NCBI GenBank assembly: GCA_029378245.1
Contig: JARKIF010000230.1
Coordinates: 1-46,628, forward strand
From: Roridomyces roridus
Taxonomy: Eukaryota > Basidiomycota > Agaricomycetes > Agaricales > Mycenaceae
DNA length: 46,628 nucleotides
Reading direction: 5' to 3'
This document shows, piece after piece, positions 9,142 through 19,331 of this stretch (the stretch's first letter is position 1; each line of letters begins with the position of its first letter). The notes under the pieces are model-generated. The model was given only the letters and a program-made list of their open reading frames with translations. It ran no database searches and was not told the DNA's origin. The translations under genes and the position numbers were made by a program.

Positions 9142-11136
9142 TTATTTGACCCACTTGCCAATAAAGTGCTCTAACCGCTTCTTAGCCCGATCGCTCTCCA
9201 ATGTCTTCATTTCCTGCTTTGCTTTCAATACCTGATACAAGGATATCCACGCAACTCACTTCTTGCAGCTTATCAATAGCACTCTTGAGATCGTCCGACT
9301 TGACCTTCGCGTTCACTTGTACTGCTCTTGCGTCGGGCGGGCAAGCAAACGGCAGTGATGTGTTCATAGGCGAATGCATATAGGCTTCGCTGAGCAGCGG
9401 ACCATGTGCGGCCTCACTGGCGCCATGAGATGGGGGCATTCGGTTTAGAATAAAGAATAACTTACAGTACGCGTAAAGTGGGCAACAGATTCGCGGCCCA
9501 GTTCTCTTCTCGTTGGCGCAGACCTTGTTCTCGCTCATACACAGCACGCAACTCGTCGATAATATCCTCTCGATTTGAAAGTACGAGTGGAGGAGCATCT
9601 GGTGGGCGCAAATCTGTACATATATTCAGAGACTGTACGGACTAGATTGTTGTACGTACATACCTTGCAACCTCTTCAATAAACTTTCCAGGTCGGTCTC
9701 CAGCTCCGCGTCCCTCGCGTCAGGCAGTTTCTTCGTATTCTCTTGGCGTTCTTCCGTGACATGAGCGATGTCTTGAATTTCCTCCCGCAGCGCCTCAACG
9801 AGGGCCTGTACCTCCCGCATGCCCGAGTCGGCGGCAGCGAGGTCATCGTGCACCACGGTGAGTGAAGGTATCAAGTTGTCGGAGAAGCTCGCTATAGCTT
9901 GCTCTAGAACAGCACCACGTGCTTCAAGGATAGCCGCTTGGTCCTGTGCCCACGCATGCTCGAGTTGCGACCGGACGTCGATAGTAGCCGGGAAAGGCGC
10001 AGAAGGTTCGAGATCGCCGTCTGCAAAAACCTCTGCTATCGCGCTCTCTGCAGTTTCGGGATCGTCGAGTGCCCGGCACAACCTTCCTAGCTCCCGATTG
10101 AATGCAGCATCGAACATCCGAGTGGCATGACCCTTCTCTCCGGCGCGTGGATTCAATACAGCATCCAAACGGGCACATTCAGCCTGAATTTCTGTGGGCG
10201 TTGGGAGACGATGCGACGAGGCGTCGATGGCGCGCATTTGTGATTCAAAGTGGTCGATTAGTGTCGCGTTGATAGACGAGACGGCGGATAGGGCTTCCTC
10301 ATCAAGGGATTCATCTGCGTGCAGAGAGTTCAAACAAAAGTTGCATGCGAAAGTGTTGTACTCACCTTTTCCCAAATTGAGTTGGGCAAGCCTCTCCAGA
10401 CTAGAGTCGACGGAGGCCAGGATCGCCGTATCAGCCTGAGTAAATTGAGGGCCTCAATAAGGTCGTCTGCGGAAGGGAATACGTGTATTGAAAGCTCGGA
10501 AAGCCTTTCTTCTGAGGTGCGAATGTCTTTGTCCACCTTCTCAATTTCGGAGGCGATGGCCTTGATCGCTTGCGAGAGCTTCTGAGAGGCCAATCTACAG
10601 AAAATGAGTGACCCATGACGCGCTTTCCACCAAGGGCTCACTTCGTTTGCTGAAGTCGCGCTTTGAGGACACCCGTGTCCGCTTCGTGGAGGGCTGCCTC
10701 CGCTCCGATATACTGTTCGTTTGGCCTCAATTTGCGCATGAGAAGGAAGGAAGAACGTGGAGGAGACTGCAGTACCTCAGCCTCCACGGTGGGATATAGC
10801 CGGAAGGAAGCGCAAGCTCTGTATCTTCCCCATCGCGCACTGGAGCTGTTCTGCGCGTGGCAAGTTGTCGCAACCTGTGGATATGAGCACGGGAGGGCCA
10901 TTTCTCGGACCAGACGCGTACTTTTGAAGTTCCTCGCTCTCCAGGGACACCGCCTGCAGTGCTGCTCTGATTGAATTCGGCGCGTTCGTGTTGTCGTCCG
11001 TGTGGACCTGACAGACCAACCATTCGAGCAGTCTTTGGCCAGAAGAAAGTTCGGTTGCCCCGTGAATCTCCTCTGCGTCGATTGTGGGGCCACCCAAGAG
11101 GGAGACCATTGTAGTGACGGTTTCAGCCGTTTGCAT
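9142..11136 (-). CDS. HAUS3-like augm in complex subunit (coiled coil)
   Basis: Nine exons (10922-11136, 10776-10874, 10642-10725, 10483-10594, 10366-10435, 9664-10314, 9466-9613, 9260-9416, 9142-9231) sum to 1626 nt, 541 residues. The start is MQTAETVTTMVSLL at 11136. Residues about 30-75 (GQRLLEWLVCQV, AALQAVSLESEEL) resemble the N-terminal domain of HAUS augmin-like complex subunit 3, followed by long heptad-rich coiled coil (LASQKLSQAIKAIASEIEKV). Augmin recruits gamma-tubulin to spindle microtubules. The length is near the family's usual ~600. Most introns are 47-51 nt. The last, 9232-9259, is only 28 nt, which is unusually short; an alternative donor at the GTACAAG upstream would also keep frame. 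The assignment rests on the N-terminal motif plus architecture, so another coiled-coil protein is possible. Confidence 0.6.
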
Positions 11137-11253
11137 GATGGGAGTAAGAGAGAGAAAGCCAGACCGTGATTGCCACTAACAGACTCGGATGCGTCGCTCA
11201 CTCTGAACTTGGCTATTTAGTACTTGGTTTATATACGGTATGGACGGTGAGTA

Positions 11254-12067
11254 TCATATACTATCTGTGTGGACGGTAGGTATCGTACTACTATCTATGT
11301 GACGCGCGTTGGCTAAACTATCTAGATCCCTTGAGCCCAGACGCGCTCCTGGATCCTCCCTCTCCGTGTCTTCTTCATCTTCCAAACCCCTCAACTCAGC
11401 CTGCAAGTAGCTAACTACCAACCCAATCCAACTCCATCGAGGACGACGCGGCGCCGTCGAGAGAGGTCGCCATGCGAGCAGCGAACCTCGGCGCAACCTG
11501 CAGAAGAAGTGTGGACCGAAGGACATCTGAGTGGAAGTGAGTGAGGAGAATGAGGTGGGCAACGACGCGACTCGCCAGTGACGACCGAACCCATGCGTCC
11601 CTCTTGCAGTCTTGAAGTCTTCTCGAGGAGTCGGGACCTCCATGCCAGCGGCGAGCACTTGGACGCGGCGGGGTTTCTGTCCTGGGCGAGCGAGTTAGCG
11701 AGAGGAAATGGGAGAGGGGGTAGTGGGTCGCACGAAGAACTGGCCAGGAGAGGCTTCTGCAAGAGCGAGTTAGTCAATGGCGAGGTGAAGAAACACTGGG
11801 AACTCACTGAGATGATCCACCACATCGTTAGTGCCGGAGGATGGCCCCCGCGCGCCGGTGGTGCCAGTGTGCGTTGGTGATAGATTCAGGGTGTTGGGCA
11901 CACACTGGGGTCGGCGGCTGGTGTAGCTTCATCTTCTCCTGGCTGGTGCAGTCGCTGTACGAGATGTGAGTGAATGGCGAGGTGGAAAGGGCGAGCGACG
12001 TACCTCCCCTTGGGGAGCAACTGGTGGTAACAAAGAAAGAGAGGTTGTGGGTCGGCCGGCTTTTATA
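11254..12067 (-). CDS. Possible small spliced gene of unknown function
   Basis: I do not recognise a product. On the minus strand a TATAAAA (12067-12061) is followed by good intron signals: 11955-12003 (GTACGT..TACAG, 49 nt), 11757-11807 (GTGAGT, branch-like CTAAC, TTGCAG, 51 nt) and 11682-11733 (GTGCGA, CTAAC, CCCAG, 52 nt). Between the last two lies a 23-nt exon. One frame reads through SSGTNDVVDHL, joins KASPGQFF across the second intron and continues for some residues. Another open frame with VQVLAAGMEVPTPREDF runs to a stop at 11254. Frame joining is not resolved. It may be a real gene, a spliced non-coding RNA, or chance. Boundaries are approximate. Confidence 0.3.
12061..12067 (-). promoter_or_regulatory. 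TATA box candidate for minus-strand transcript
   Basis: The minus strand reads TATAAAA within GTCTATAAAAGCCGG. It lies 58 bp upstream of the first intron-like donor at 12003. It is the clearest TATA-type element noticed in the gene-poor region. Confidence 0.4.
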
Positions 12068-13449
12068 GACGCGCTCCATTCCATTTTACTCGGGAACTCG
12101 CATCCGGCTTTTTTTACTCGGGAACTCGATCGAACGAGTCATATCGGCGGCGGCAGAGGCCCGGAGGAGGTGCGCCAAGGCATGGTGGTCGTCCTTCGTC
12201 ACAGCAGACGAAAGGAATGACAGCATCGGGGCAGCCTCGCATGTATCAGTGGCTGTGGCCACGGCGTTTCCTTGTTTGGACTGCTTCCGACCCCGCCCTT
12301 CGCGTTCATCGTCGACACCGCAGAGTCGCGCTTGCTACGTCTTTCTGTTCGAAGGTCAACGTTCTCAAGGTTGGGTCGATCGGGCGGGTAGAAAATCACA
12401 TCGGCCTGCGAGGAATGGAGAATGTTAATTAAAATGGACAGGAAAGGTATAAAATAGAGGTGCGTAGCCTGCGATCCCCAGCCTCTCCTTCCTTCCTACC
12501 ACCAACATCTATCTCAAACCGCAACCCGCCAGGTGCCTCCGCTTGCCGCCGTCCCATCGTGCTGATCCTTTGCAGTCTGGCCGCCTTCAAGACTGATTTA
12601 CGCCTCAAGACCACGGGATACTGACCTCTTTGCTGTCGTTTTGCTTTCGTATTGCTTTCGTTTTGCTTTCACAGTGTTCTCGTATCATTCTCCCCCACAA
12701 GAGAGCGCGGGTCACCGGGAGACTCGCATAGCTCGACCAGAGGGATGGGGTCGCACGCATGAGCCAACGCAGCCTGGGCTCCTTCGATGAAACGAGGGGT
12801 CAAAGGCGGCGCGCGAGACGTGACGGTGGACCAACCCGGCCACCTTAGACCCCATTCTTCGCCAACCGACTGATGGTACGTCTTCCACTCTCCCGTTCAG
12901 TACTTCAACTGAAGAAGATGTAGATGCAGACTGGGGGGGCTGTCGAGGCGCGCGGTTCCCCTGGGGGTGGGTTCGCAACCCTCGTGCACCCTTGTCGTGG
13001 GCCCCCAGGCTTGACACCTTCGGGTTGGTTCTTTTTTTCTTCGACGCGTAGTAGTTTATGTACGAGAATTGAATTCAAGATATGGTTGACACGACGAATG
13101 CCCTTGCTAGACTTGATTCAACCGCGATGAGAAGGATGCACAACCCAAGAGACGCACCTTTCTGCACCCCAGCACCTCAGCATCTTCTCCGCATCTGTGG
13201 TAGCCCACTCTCGGCATTCGGGATCGACAAAACGGTGTTGAGACTTGGTTGAGACTAGAGGCAGATTTTCATTTCCGCAAGCGGTTTCGAGGCGAGCTTA
13301 GAGTCCTTGGACTGTCACTTGAAGCAGGAGAGCCAGAACGTTGTACACAAGTTGTCCACAACGGAAGTTGGGTGTGATCCGATTCGGGATCAACAAACGG
13401 CCCATGGCGGCCCGACTCGGATTTTGTCTTTTCTCCCGGTCCAACTTGC

Positions 13450-14677
13450 ATGGTGGCGTGGACGAATGGTTCGCAGACGTTCGTACTGCACAATGCACCG
13501 ATTTTCGATAACGACGAGTCTTCCACGATTGAATCTGCCTCCGTTTTACTCATCGACGCTCCTCTCGTCCCGGCACTTCCCCCGACATTTAAACCGCCTC
13601 CGCCTGGTCCCAATGCTTGCCTTTTCTTCGTAGCAGATGCCGGGGCCAAAGGAGCTGGCATGTTTGCTGCGCAAGACATTCCTGCGGGTGCTCTTATTCT
13701 CGTAGATCGACCAATCGCAGTCGTGCCTTCTAACGTGAGCTCGCCCTGGAAAAGAGAGGCATTCGATGCTCTCATTCCCCGCATCTCTCAGCCATCTCGG
13801 GATACTGTCCTGGCGTTGGCCAACTGCAAACCTGTTGAGGAATGTCCTGTAATCGAAGGGATCGCTTACACAAATGCGTTTGGAATTCAGCTATCCACTC
13901 CTCCCGACACGGCTCCCCAGGAATACGGAGGAATATTTCCCAACGTCAGCCGCGCAAACCACAGGTCTGAGCCTCTGTATTTTCCATCGCTATCAAAATT
14001 GACCTGAACAAGGTGTGGCCTCAACACAGCGATTAAATGGGATCTGGCTTCCTTTTCTGTTTCCATGTTTTCCCTTCGCCCCGTCCGCGCCGGGGAAGAG
14101 ATTCACAACCAGTACATCGACGTACTGGCTCCGCGACATGTCCGTCGTGCCCAGCTCGCACGCTACGATTTCGATTGCATGTGTCCTCACTGCGATCTCC
14201 CCGACGATGATGCAGTCGCTCGGAGTGACGCAGCCCGCGCAGAGCTACGCGACTGGCACCAACTTCACCCGCGGTTCCTTCCGTGGTCTATGGACATGTG
14301 CCGCTCAGACGACGCTGTCATCGTCTCCAGTCTCCGTGCGTTGGACCTAATCGAGCAAGAGGGTTTGTACGGGATGCAGGTCCCGTTTATGGAGGATATC
14401 GCTCTGAGTTATGCTGTTCTTGGGGATGAGCAGCGATTCGGGGAATGGGCGCAGAAGGTTGTGGATCTGTGCGCGGGGCAGGACCCAGAGCGAGCGCAGA
14501 AATTTGCGAGCTGGATTGCAAATCCACAGAAATACAGCCGCTGGGGATGGAGAGCGAAACAGAGGCAACGTACGTGCTCAGACTAACTTTGGTTTCCATA
14601 TCTCACTCGCCACAGTATTAAACCAACAGAAAGAAAAGGGATTAGGTGACCACTTGGACATTGCTATCCCGTGGTAG
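13450..14677 (+). CDS. SET-domain protein 1 (SMYD/Set5-like)
   Basis: SET proteins usually methylate lysines with S-adenosylmethionine. Three exons (13450-13964, 14013-14569, 14616-14677) sum to 1134 nt, 377 residues. Visible blocks: SET-N GAGMFAAQDIPAGALILVDR (about residues 73-92), the central NHRCGLNTAIKWD joined across intron 1, then VRAGEEIHNQYIDVL and a post-SET-like cysteine group DCMCPHCDLP. The family motif NHSCxPN is altered here to NHRCGLN (Ser to Arg, Pro to Leu), so catalytic competence is in doubt. The start MVAWTNGSQ is simply the first ATG in frame; the homologous part starts later. It converges with SET gene 2, with 28 bp between stops. Confidence 0.75.
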
Positions 14678-14705
14678 AATGTAGATGATGTTCAAACCGG
14701 CCTCC

Positions 14706-15911
14706 CTACGCCAACTGCCCGAAAATTTTGTGGTCAATGGACTCCCTATCAAGCGCCGTGAGCAACTCAGCAACACTCAACCCAGTCTTCGACGCGAACG
14801 TGTGCACGGCCGCTGAATCGTTCCCCTCCAACGACCTCGTGTGATTGACGCTAGTTGCCATGAATCGAAGCGCTTCCTCCGATTTCCCTTCCCTGCTTGC
14901 CACCCGCAAACCCGAAAGGCTCATAAGAGAAGCAGCCTGGACGAGACCTTCCTCCTCTGCCCACCGGATCAGCTCTTTTATGCGTGCGAGCGTCGCTCCC
15001 GGCGGAATCTTCGCGTCCTTCATACTGGCAAAGTACGCTGCCAAGGCGCTGCGCTTTGTGTCACTGGCCGCCGCGAGCCCCGGAGGAAGCGAGCACGTCT
15101 TACACGCACACAAAAATCTGTATCTCTTGAGGTCCTCCTGCCTCTTCGCCCGCGGACCCGCTACGTCAATGTACCCGACGGTGATCTCCTCGCCAGCTAC
15201 AATTGGTCGGACAGCGACGAGCCGCCCTGTGAACGTGTCCTTGCAGAAAGAATAGTGCGCGTTGGGTCTGCAGTCGTGGTTTGCGCGGCATAGGGTTGGA
15301 AACAGGGCCGTGCGTGGCTCTGCTAAATCCGGGATATTAGCAGGAAACGCGTTTGTGAGGATTACACCGCGTATATGGCCATCTGCTATCTCGGGTTGGC
15401 AGTTGTGGAGAGAGGTGATGGAGGCCTGGGAAGCGGGGGAGAGGCCCGCGAGGGCAGCGTTGTCGAAAACCATCCTCTGGTCAACGTGGATCTTTAAAGC
15501 CTGGCGAGCGACATAGACGGGTCGCTCAAGGGCAATCAGATCACCCCGCGCAATGGGGCGACGCGCGAACATACCCAAGCTCTTTGCAGGTCCACAATCT
15601 TTGATCATGAATGCGGTACTTTCGGGTGGGGAGGGCCATGGGTCGTTCCAAAGTGGTAGTTTTGAGATTGCCTGGATGTTGTCGAGGGAATCGACGATGA
15701 CCAACCGAGCGTCGGATTTGGAAGGGAGGAAAAGGAAACCATGTGGAGAGGAGGATCGATAGTCTGCGAGTACGATGTACGGGTTCTCGGAATATAAGCG
15801 ACAGGCCTCGCTGAATTGGATTCGTGTATCCAGCGTGGCCTTTCTATTGGGAGTCGGAGATTGCACTGGTTGCGTTTGTTTCAAAAAGCCGCGCTTCATC
15901 CCAAAAGACAT
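14706..15911 (-). CDS. SET-domain protein 2, tandem paralogue
   Basis: A single exon gives 401 residues. The start MSFGMKRGFLKQT (15911) is chosen over an upstream in-frame ATG because the next paralogue begins with the same words. Order: a family-specific N-terminal block with LPLWNDPWPSPP (about residue 90), SET start SLGMFARRPIARGDLI, core CRANHDCRPNAHYSF, VAGEEITVGYIDVAGPRAKR, and a CACKTC post-SET cysteine cluster. The helical C-terminal region (EELIRWAEEEGLVQAA type) resembles the TPR-like tails of SMYD proteins. NHSC is NHDC here. Activity, if any, would be lysine methylation, but the substrate is unknown. Confidence 0.85.
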   Translation of the reverse strand: MSFGMKRGFLKQTQPVQSPTPNRKATLDTRIQFSEACRLYSENPYIVLADYRSSSPHGFLFLPSKSDARLVIVDSLDNIQAISKLPLWNDPWPSPPESTAFMIKDCGPAKSLGMFARRPIARGDLIALERPVYVARQALKIHVDQRMVFDNAALAGLSPASQASITSLHNCQPEIADGHIRGVILTNAFPANIPDLAEPRTALFPTLCRANHDCRPNAHYSFCKDTFTGRLVAVRPIVAGEEITVGYIDVAGPRAKRQEDLKRYRFLCACKTCSLPPGLAAASDTKRSALAAYFASMKDAKIPPGATLARIKELIRWAEEEGLVQAASLMSLSGLRVASREGKSEEALRFMATSVNHTRSLEGNDSAAVHTFASKTGLSVAELLTALDRESIDHKIFGQLA

Positions 15912-16068
15912 GCTCGAAGAAGGGAACGACGGGCGTACGAGTTCAAGACACCAACTCTCCTCATTGCAACAGGCCATCTTAGTAACAAGCTTAAAAGTGC
16001 AGGGCCGGAATGATATTCAGATATAGCTAGCTATGTATGTGGGTATAAAAAAACGAATGGACCTCGCA
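15912..16068. promoter_or_regulatory. Upstream region of SET gene 2
   Basis: These 157 bp separate the start of SET gene 2 from the stop of SET gene 3 (both minus strand). They must hold the 3' end of one transcript and the promoter of the other. An AT-rich stretch GGTATAAAAAAACGAATGG lies at about 16042, close to the stop of SET gene 3. No other element was recognised. Confidence 0.35.
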
Positions 16069-17253
16069 TCAAACCTCGAATACAGATGGAAACAAGGTCG
16101 CAACCCGGCGTGTCAAGTCATCGAGATGCTGTTCATCCAGCATTGCTTGCACACCCGCAAGACTGATCGCCGTCTCTTGGCTTAACCCCAAGCTTTCATC
16201 CCCCTCCAACAGCCTGATGTATTTCACCCAACTGAAACCAAATCGAATCGCCTCTGTATGGCTTCCTTCCTTGCGTGCGATTTTAAGCCCTTGCTCGCAC
16301 AGCTCCCACGCAGCGTCGACAAGGCCCTCCTCCTCCGCCCAGCTGAGCAGCAGCGTGATGCGTGCGAGGGAAGTGTCTTCTGGAATACTCGCAAGAAACT
16401 CGCCAATAGCCTGGCGCCTCGCGTCACTTGGCACCGCTCGTGCTGCCGGGAGGGTGCACGTCCGGCACGAACAGGTGAATCTGTACTGTTCGCTCAGCAA
16501 CCTCTGTCTCTGCACTCGAGGGGCCGTTAGACTCGTATATGCAACGGTGATCTCTTCGCCCGCGGCGATAGCCCGCACAGCTCGAAATACTGCCGTGAAC
16601 GAGTCCGTGAGGGACGAGTAGATGGCGTTGGGCGTGCAGTCGTGGTTTGCGCGACACAAGATGGGAAACAGACCACAGAGTTTCCCGGTTGTGTGCGACA
16701 GAGAAATAGGGAAAGCGTTTGTTTGTACGAGGCCACGGACGTGGCTGCCGCCCGCTGTTTCTGGATGGCAGTTGTGCAGAGACAGAATAGACGCCCGGGC
16801 GCTAGGGGAAAGGCCCGCGAGAGAGTCGTCGTAAAATGCTTCAATCTGCTCCGGGGTCCCACCCAGTCGATGGGGGACAACGTAGACCGCCCGTTCCCGC
16901 ATGATCACCTCGCCCTGCAAGATGGCTCGTCGCGCAAACATGCCCATCCCCTTCTCGCAGCGCTTGATCTCGAATGGGAGGTCATTGGGTGAGGAGGGCC
17001 ATGGATCATTCCAGAGCGGCAACTTGGAGATGGTTTGTACACTGTCGAGGGAATGGACGATGGCCATGCGTGCATCGTTTTTGGAAGGGAGGATGAGAAA
17101 TGAGGGCACCATGGAATCTGCAACCATGATATAGGGAGTTTCGGAATAGACCTGGCAAGTGCCAGACACTTGGGGCGTCCGTAGCTGCACCGGACGAGAA
17201 CTGGGTTCTTGGGCCGTTTGCTTCAGAAAACCGCGTTTCATGCCAAAGGACAT
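16069..17253 (-). CDS. SET-domain protein 3, tandem paralogue
   Basis: A single exon of 394 residues from ATG 17253 (MSFGMKRGFLKQTAQ). It is clearly paralogous to the gene at 14706-15911: same start, same SKLPLWNDPWPSSP block, SET start GMGMFARRAILQGEVI, core CRANHDCTPNAIYS, AAGEEITVAYTSL, and cysteine group CSCRTC. The longer in-frame extension to 17538 is rejected because it is not shared. As in gene 2, the NHSC motif is NHDC. Together with SET genes 1 and 2 it forms a local lineage-specific expansion. Function is unknown beyond likely protein lysine methylation. Confidence 0.85.
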   Translation of the reverse strand: MSFGMKRGFLKQTAQEPSSRPVQLRTPQVSGTCQVYSETPYIMVADSMVPSFLILPSKNDARMAIVHSLDSVQTISKLPLWNDPWPSSPNDLPFEIKRCEKGMGMFARRAILQGEVIMRERAVYVVPHRLGGTPEQIEAFYDDSLAGLSPSARASILSLHNCHPETAGGSHVRGLVQTNAFPISLSHTTGKLCGLFPILCRANHDCTPNAIYSSLTDSFTAVFRAVRAIAAGEEITVAYTSLTAPRVQRQRLLSEQYRFTCSCRTCTLPAARAVPSDARRQAIGEFLASIPEDTSLARITLLLSWAEEEGLVDAAWELCEQGLKIARKEGSHTEAIRFGFSWVKYIRLLEGDESLGLSQETAISLAGVQAMLDEQHLDDLTRRVATLFPSVFEV

Positions 17254-17398
17254 GGTGGGCGTTGAAAAGATAAGTGGGTTACGTGGCCAAGGCCGTGCGA
17301 TTGTAACGACATGAAAAAGCTTAAAGTATGACTGTAAGGGTCGGAATGATTCAATCAGCGGGAGAACGCACTGTGATATTAATTGTAGAGAAAATCCT

Positions 17399-19061
17399 CT
17401 AAGCGTATGGTATATAGTGTACAATGTTGTCCGCAGTGATGAGAATGGCAAAGCCACTGTGGTCATCCAAGGCAACCGCACATATTTGACGCGTGTCAAA
17501 CTCGGAGGGAAGTTGTAGCTCGTGGAGGGATGCTGCATCTAGTATCGGGTCGTATCGCGCGAGCAGCAACTTCGGTGGCGGTAGCGGCGGCGGCGGGACT
17601 TCAGCATCAGGATCAGCGTTAGCCTCGTGTTGGGCTCCATCATGAACAGCACTATTTTCGGCCACTGGCGGACTGGGAGGGGGCGGGGGATCGACGACCA
17701 GGATGACAGCCAATCCAGAATTGGCGGAAACGATGAGTTCCCAAGCCGTATTCGGCTGATTGCTCAGCGTCCCAGGTATCGCGAGTGTGCGGGCGGGCTG
17801 CATAAGCCTCCCAATGGCCTTCTCGTACCCCTCTTCCGTGGCAAACGTTGTACGTGCCAGTGGCCTGGGGCGCGGCCAGAAGGTTATTTCCATCGCGGGC
17901 GAGAGCTCATGACCAAAGCTGTATGCGATGGAGATGGTGTTTTGTCCGTAGTGGGGTTCTGTCGAGAGGACACAGTATGCGCGCATATTGCGCTCTTCCT
18001 GCGAGTACTCGAGTGGGCGTGGGATACGTGCGATATGACTGCGCTGGACGCTGTAGTCCACGTTGGGCTGCGGTGGGGCCTGCGCGAGTAACCGAGGTGG
18101 GCAGGCGTACACGAGCGCGTGAGGGTCCGAAAGCTGGTGGAAGATGAAATATACGGTGTCTCCGATGACACTGGAACCCAGGACAGGAGACGGCGGCTGG
18201 AAAAGTTGTGAGAATAAGTGGTTTAGAAAATGCAAAAACGACGCACCCGATCAGTGACAATTGTGCTGGAAATGCTTGGGTCAAGTCTGTTAAATGACTG
18301 GATCTCCGTCGGTTCACTCCCATTAGCACTGCGGGCAACGCCAACTACGGTAGAGTTCATGAACACGGCCGAGTACTGGAAACCCAAGTCCAAGGGACGT
18401 CGAAATTTCAGGGAGATGGATAGGTTCGGGTGGCTCGATGTTGTCAAGACTACTATTTCCCTGTGAAGCATCAGTTCAATTCCTGGATAATGGAGAACAA
18501 TGCTCACTGGTTATCAACTAAAGCGGCAACGGTAAGCCCCTCTGGCTCTTCCAAAAGTGAGGACATGTCGTTGATTCGGCCGACAAAGAAGGGTTCGGTG
18601 TTGACACCCGTTTGCAAATCGTGGCAGATGACCGTGCCGTCCGAAAGACAGTATAGCACAATAGCATCGGGCAGACAGAAAAGGATATTGCTGTGTCTCC
18701 CTGAAGGAAATGACTTGATAGGACCCACAATTTGTGGAAAGGGTTCGCTCCAATTCCGGGCCAAACGAAGTGTGTCCAAGGCAAATCGCTTCAGCTCTTT
18801 CGTGGTGTGGACGCTGAGGTCTTCAAGATTCGGGCAAGGTAGGGGTCTCTCGAGACGCGCCAAAAGAAGTGGGGTGAGCCAGAAACTGTGTTCCTGAGAG
18901 AGGCCATTGAATGTTTTGTTGACCTGTGCGCCTGATCAGCGTATGTCCAAGGACGAAGAACTGCGGCGTGCCAGAGACAAGGATACAATATCACCAAGGC
19001 CCAACAAGGCGACAATCTGCAAGAGGATGTCGGTCGGGAGCCCGTCAAGTGAGAGCGGCAT
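17399..19061 (-). CDS. F-box protein with beta-rich C-terminal region
   Basis: The start MPLSLDGLPTDILLQIVALL (19061) opens an F-box, followed after an intron by VNKTFNGLSQEHSFWLTPLL. Next come a long region with regular strands (DAIVLYCLSDGTVICHDLQ, YSAVFMNSTVVGVAR, GDTVYFIFHQ, HALVYACPP), and a closing CAVALDDHSGFAILITADNI typical of mushroom F-box proteins. This suggests a repeated beta or propeller-like substrate domain for an SCF ubiquitin ligase. Introns at 18461-18507 and 18197-18246 are clear. The first intron, around 18930-19000, has more than one possible donor and is not settled. A proline-rich insert (VDPPPPPSPP) lies near the C-terminus. It is divergent from the monooxygenase locus, with a 270-bp gap. 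Confidence 0.75.
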
Positions 19062-19331
19062 TGATAGTGGGGCGGGTGCGCGGGGTCTCGGAGCGATGAT
19101 CCGACCGTCGTTGTCGCGAACAGCGAATGCTAACCACCCGTTGATTCGAACGTCTATCCTCCGTCTTACTTCGGTCTTACTTCACAAAAGTTATCCAGCT
19201 GATCCTCCATGCCCCATGCCCGAAGATTCCTGTTTCGTCTCCCTTGATGTTTCTTTGCGGCGTCCCGAATCCGCTGCTTTGTGGGTCCACTGGAATGCTT
19301 CGGCCTTTGAATCCTCTCTCTGCCCCAATCT
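19062..19331. promoter_or_regulatory. Shared 5' region of F-box gene and monooxygenase locus
   Basis: These 270 bp lie between divergent start codons. No gene is supported. The text contains GCGGGTGCGCGGGGTC near 19070-19086 and pyrimidine-rich CTCTCTGCCCC just before the plus-strand ATG. No TATA box was recognised. Confidence 0.35.

Larger units (their letters stand above)
11137..13449. other. 2.3-kb gene-poor region between HAUS3-like gene and SET gene 1
   Basis: Apart from the possible spliced gene at 11254-12067, nothing is supported. Short repeats are visible: TGGACGGT in two similar ~40-bp units near 11228-11300; TTTTTACTCGGGAACTCG-like text twice at about 12083 and 12110; and alternating TTGCTTTCG units at 12635-12670 that resemble a pyrimidine-rich promoter. 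From 12700 to 13260 the text is GC-rich with overlapping frames and no recognisable protein. Confidence 0.5.

Noticed and set aside
12712..13017. 101-residue minus-strand frame upstream of SET gene 1
   Set aside because: No motifs, no splice signals, and it overlaps other frames of similar length in GC-rich text.
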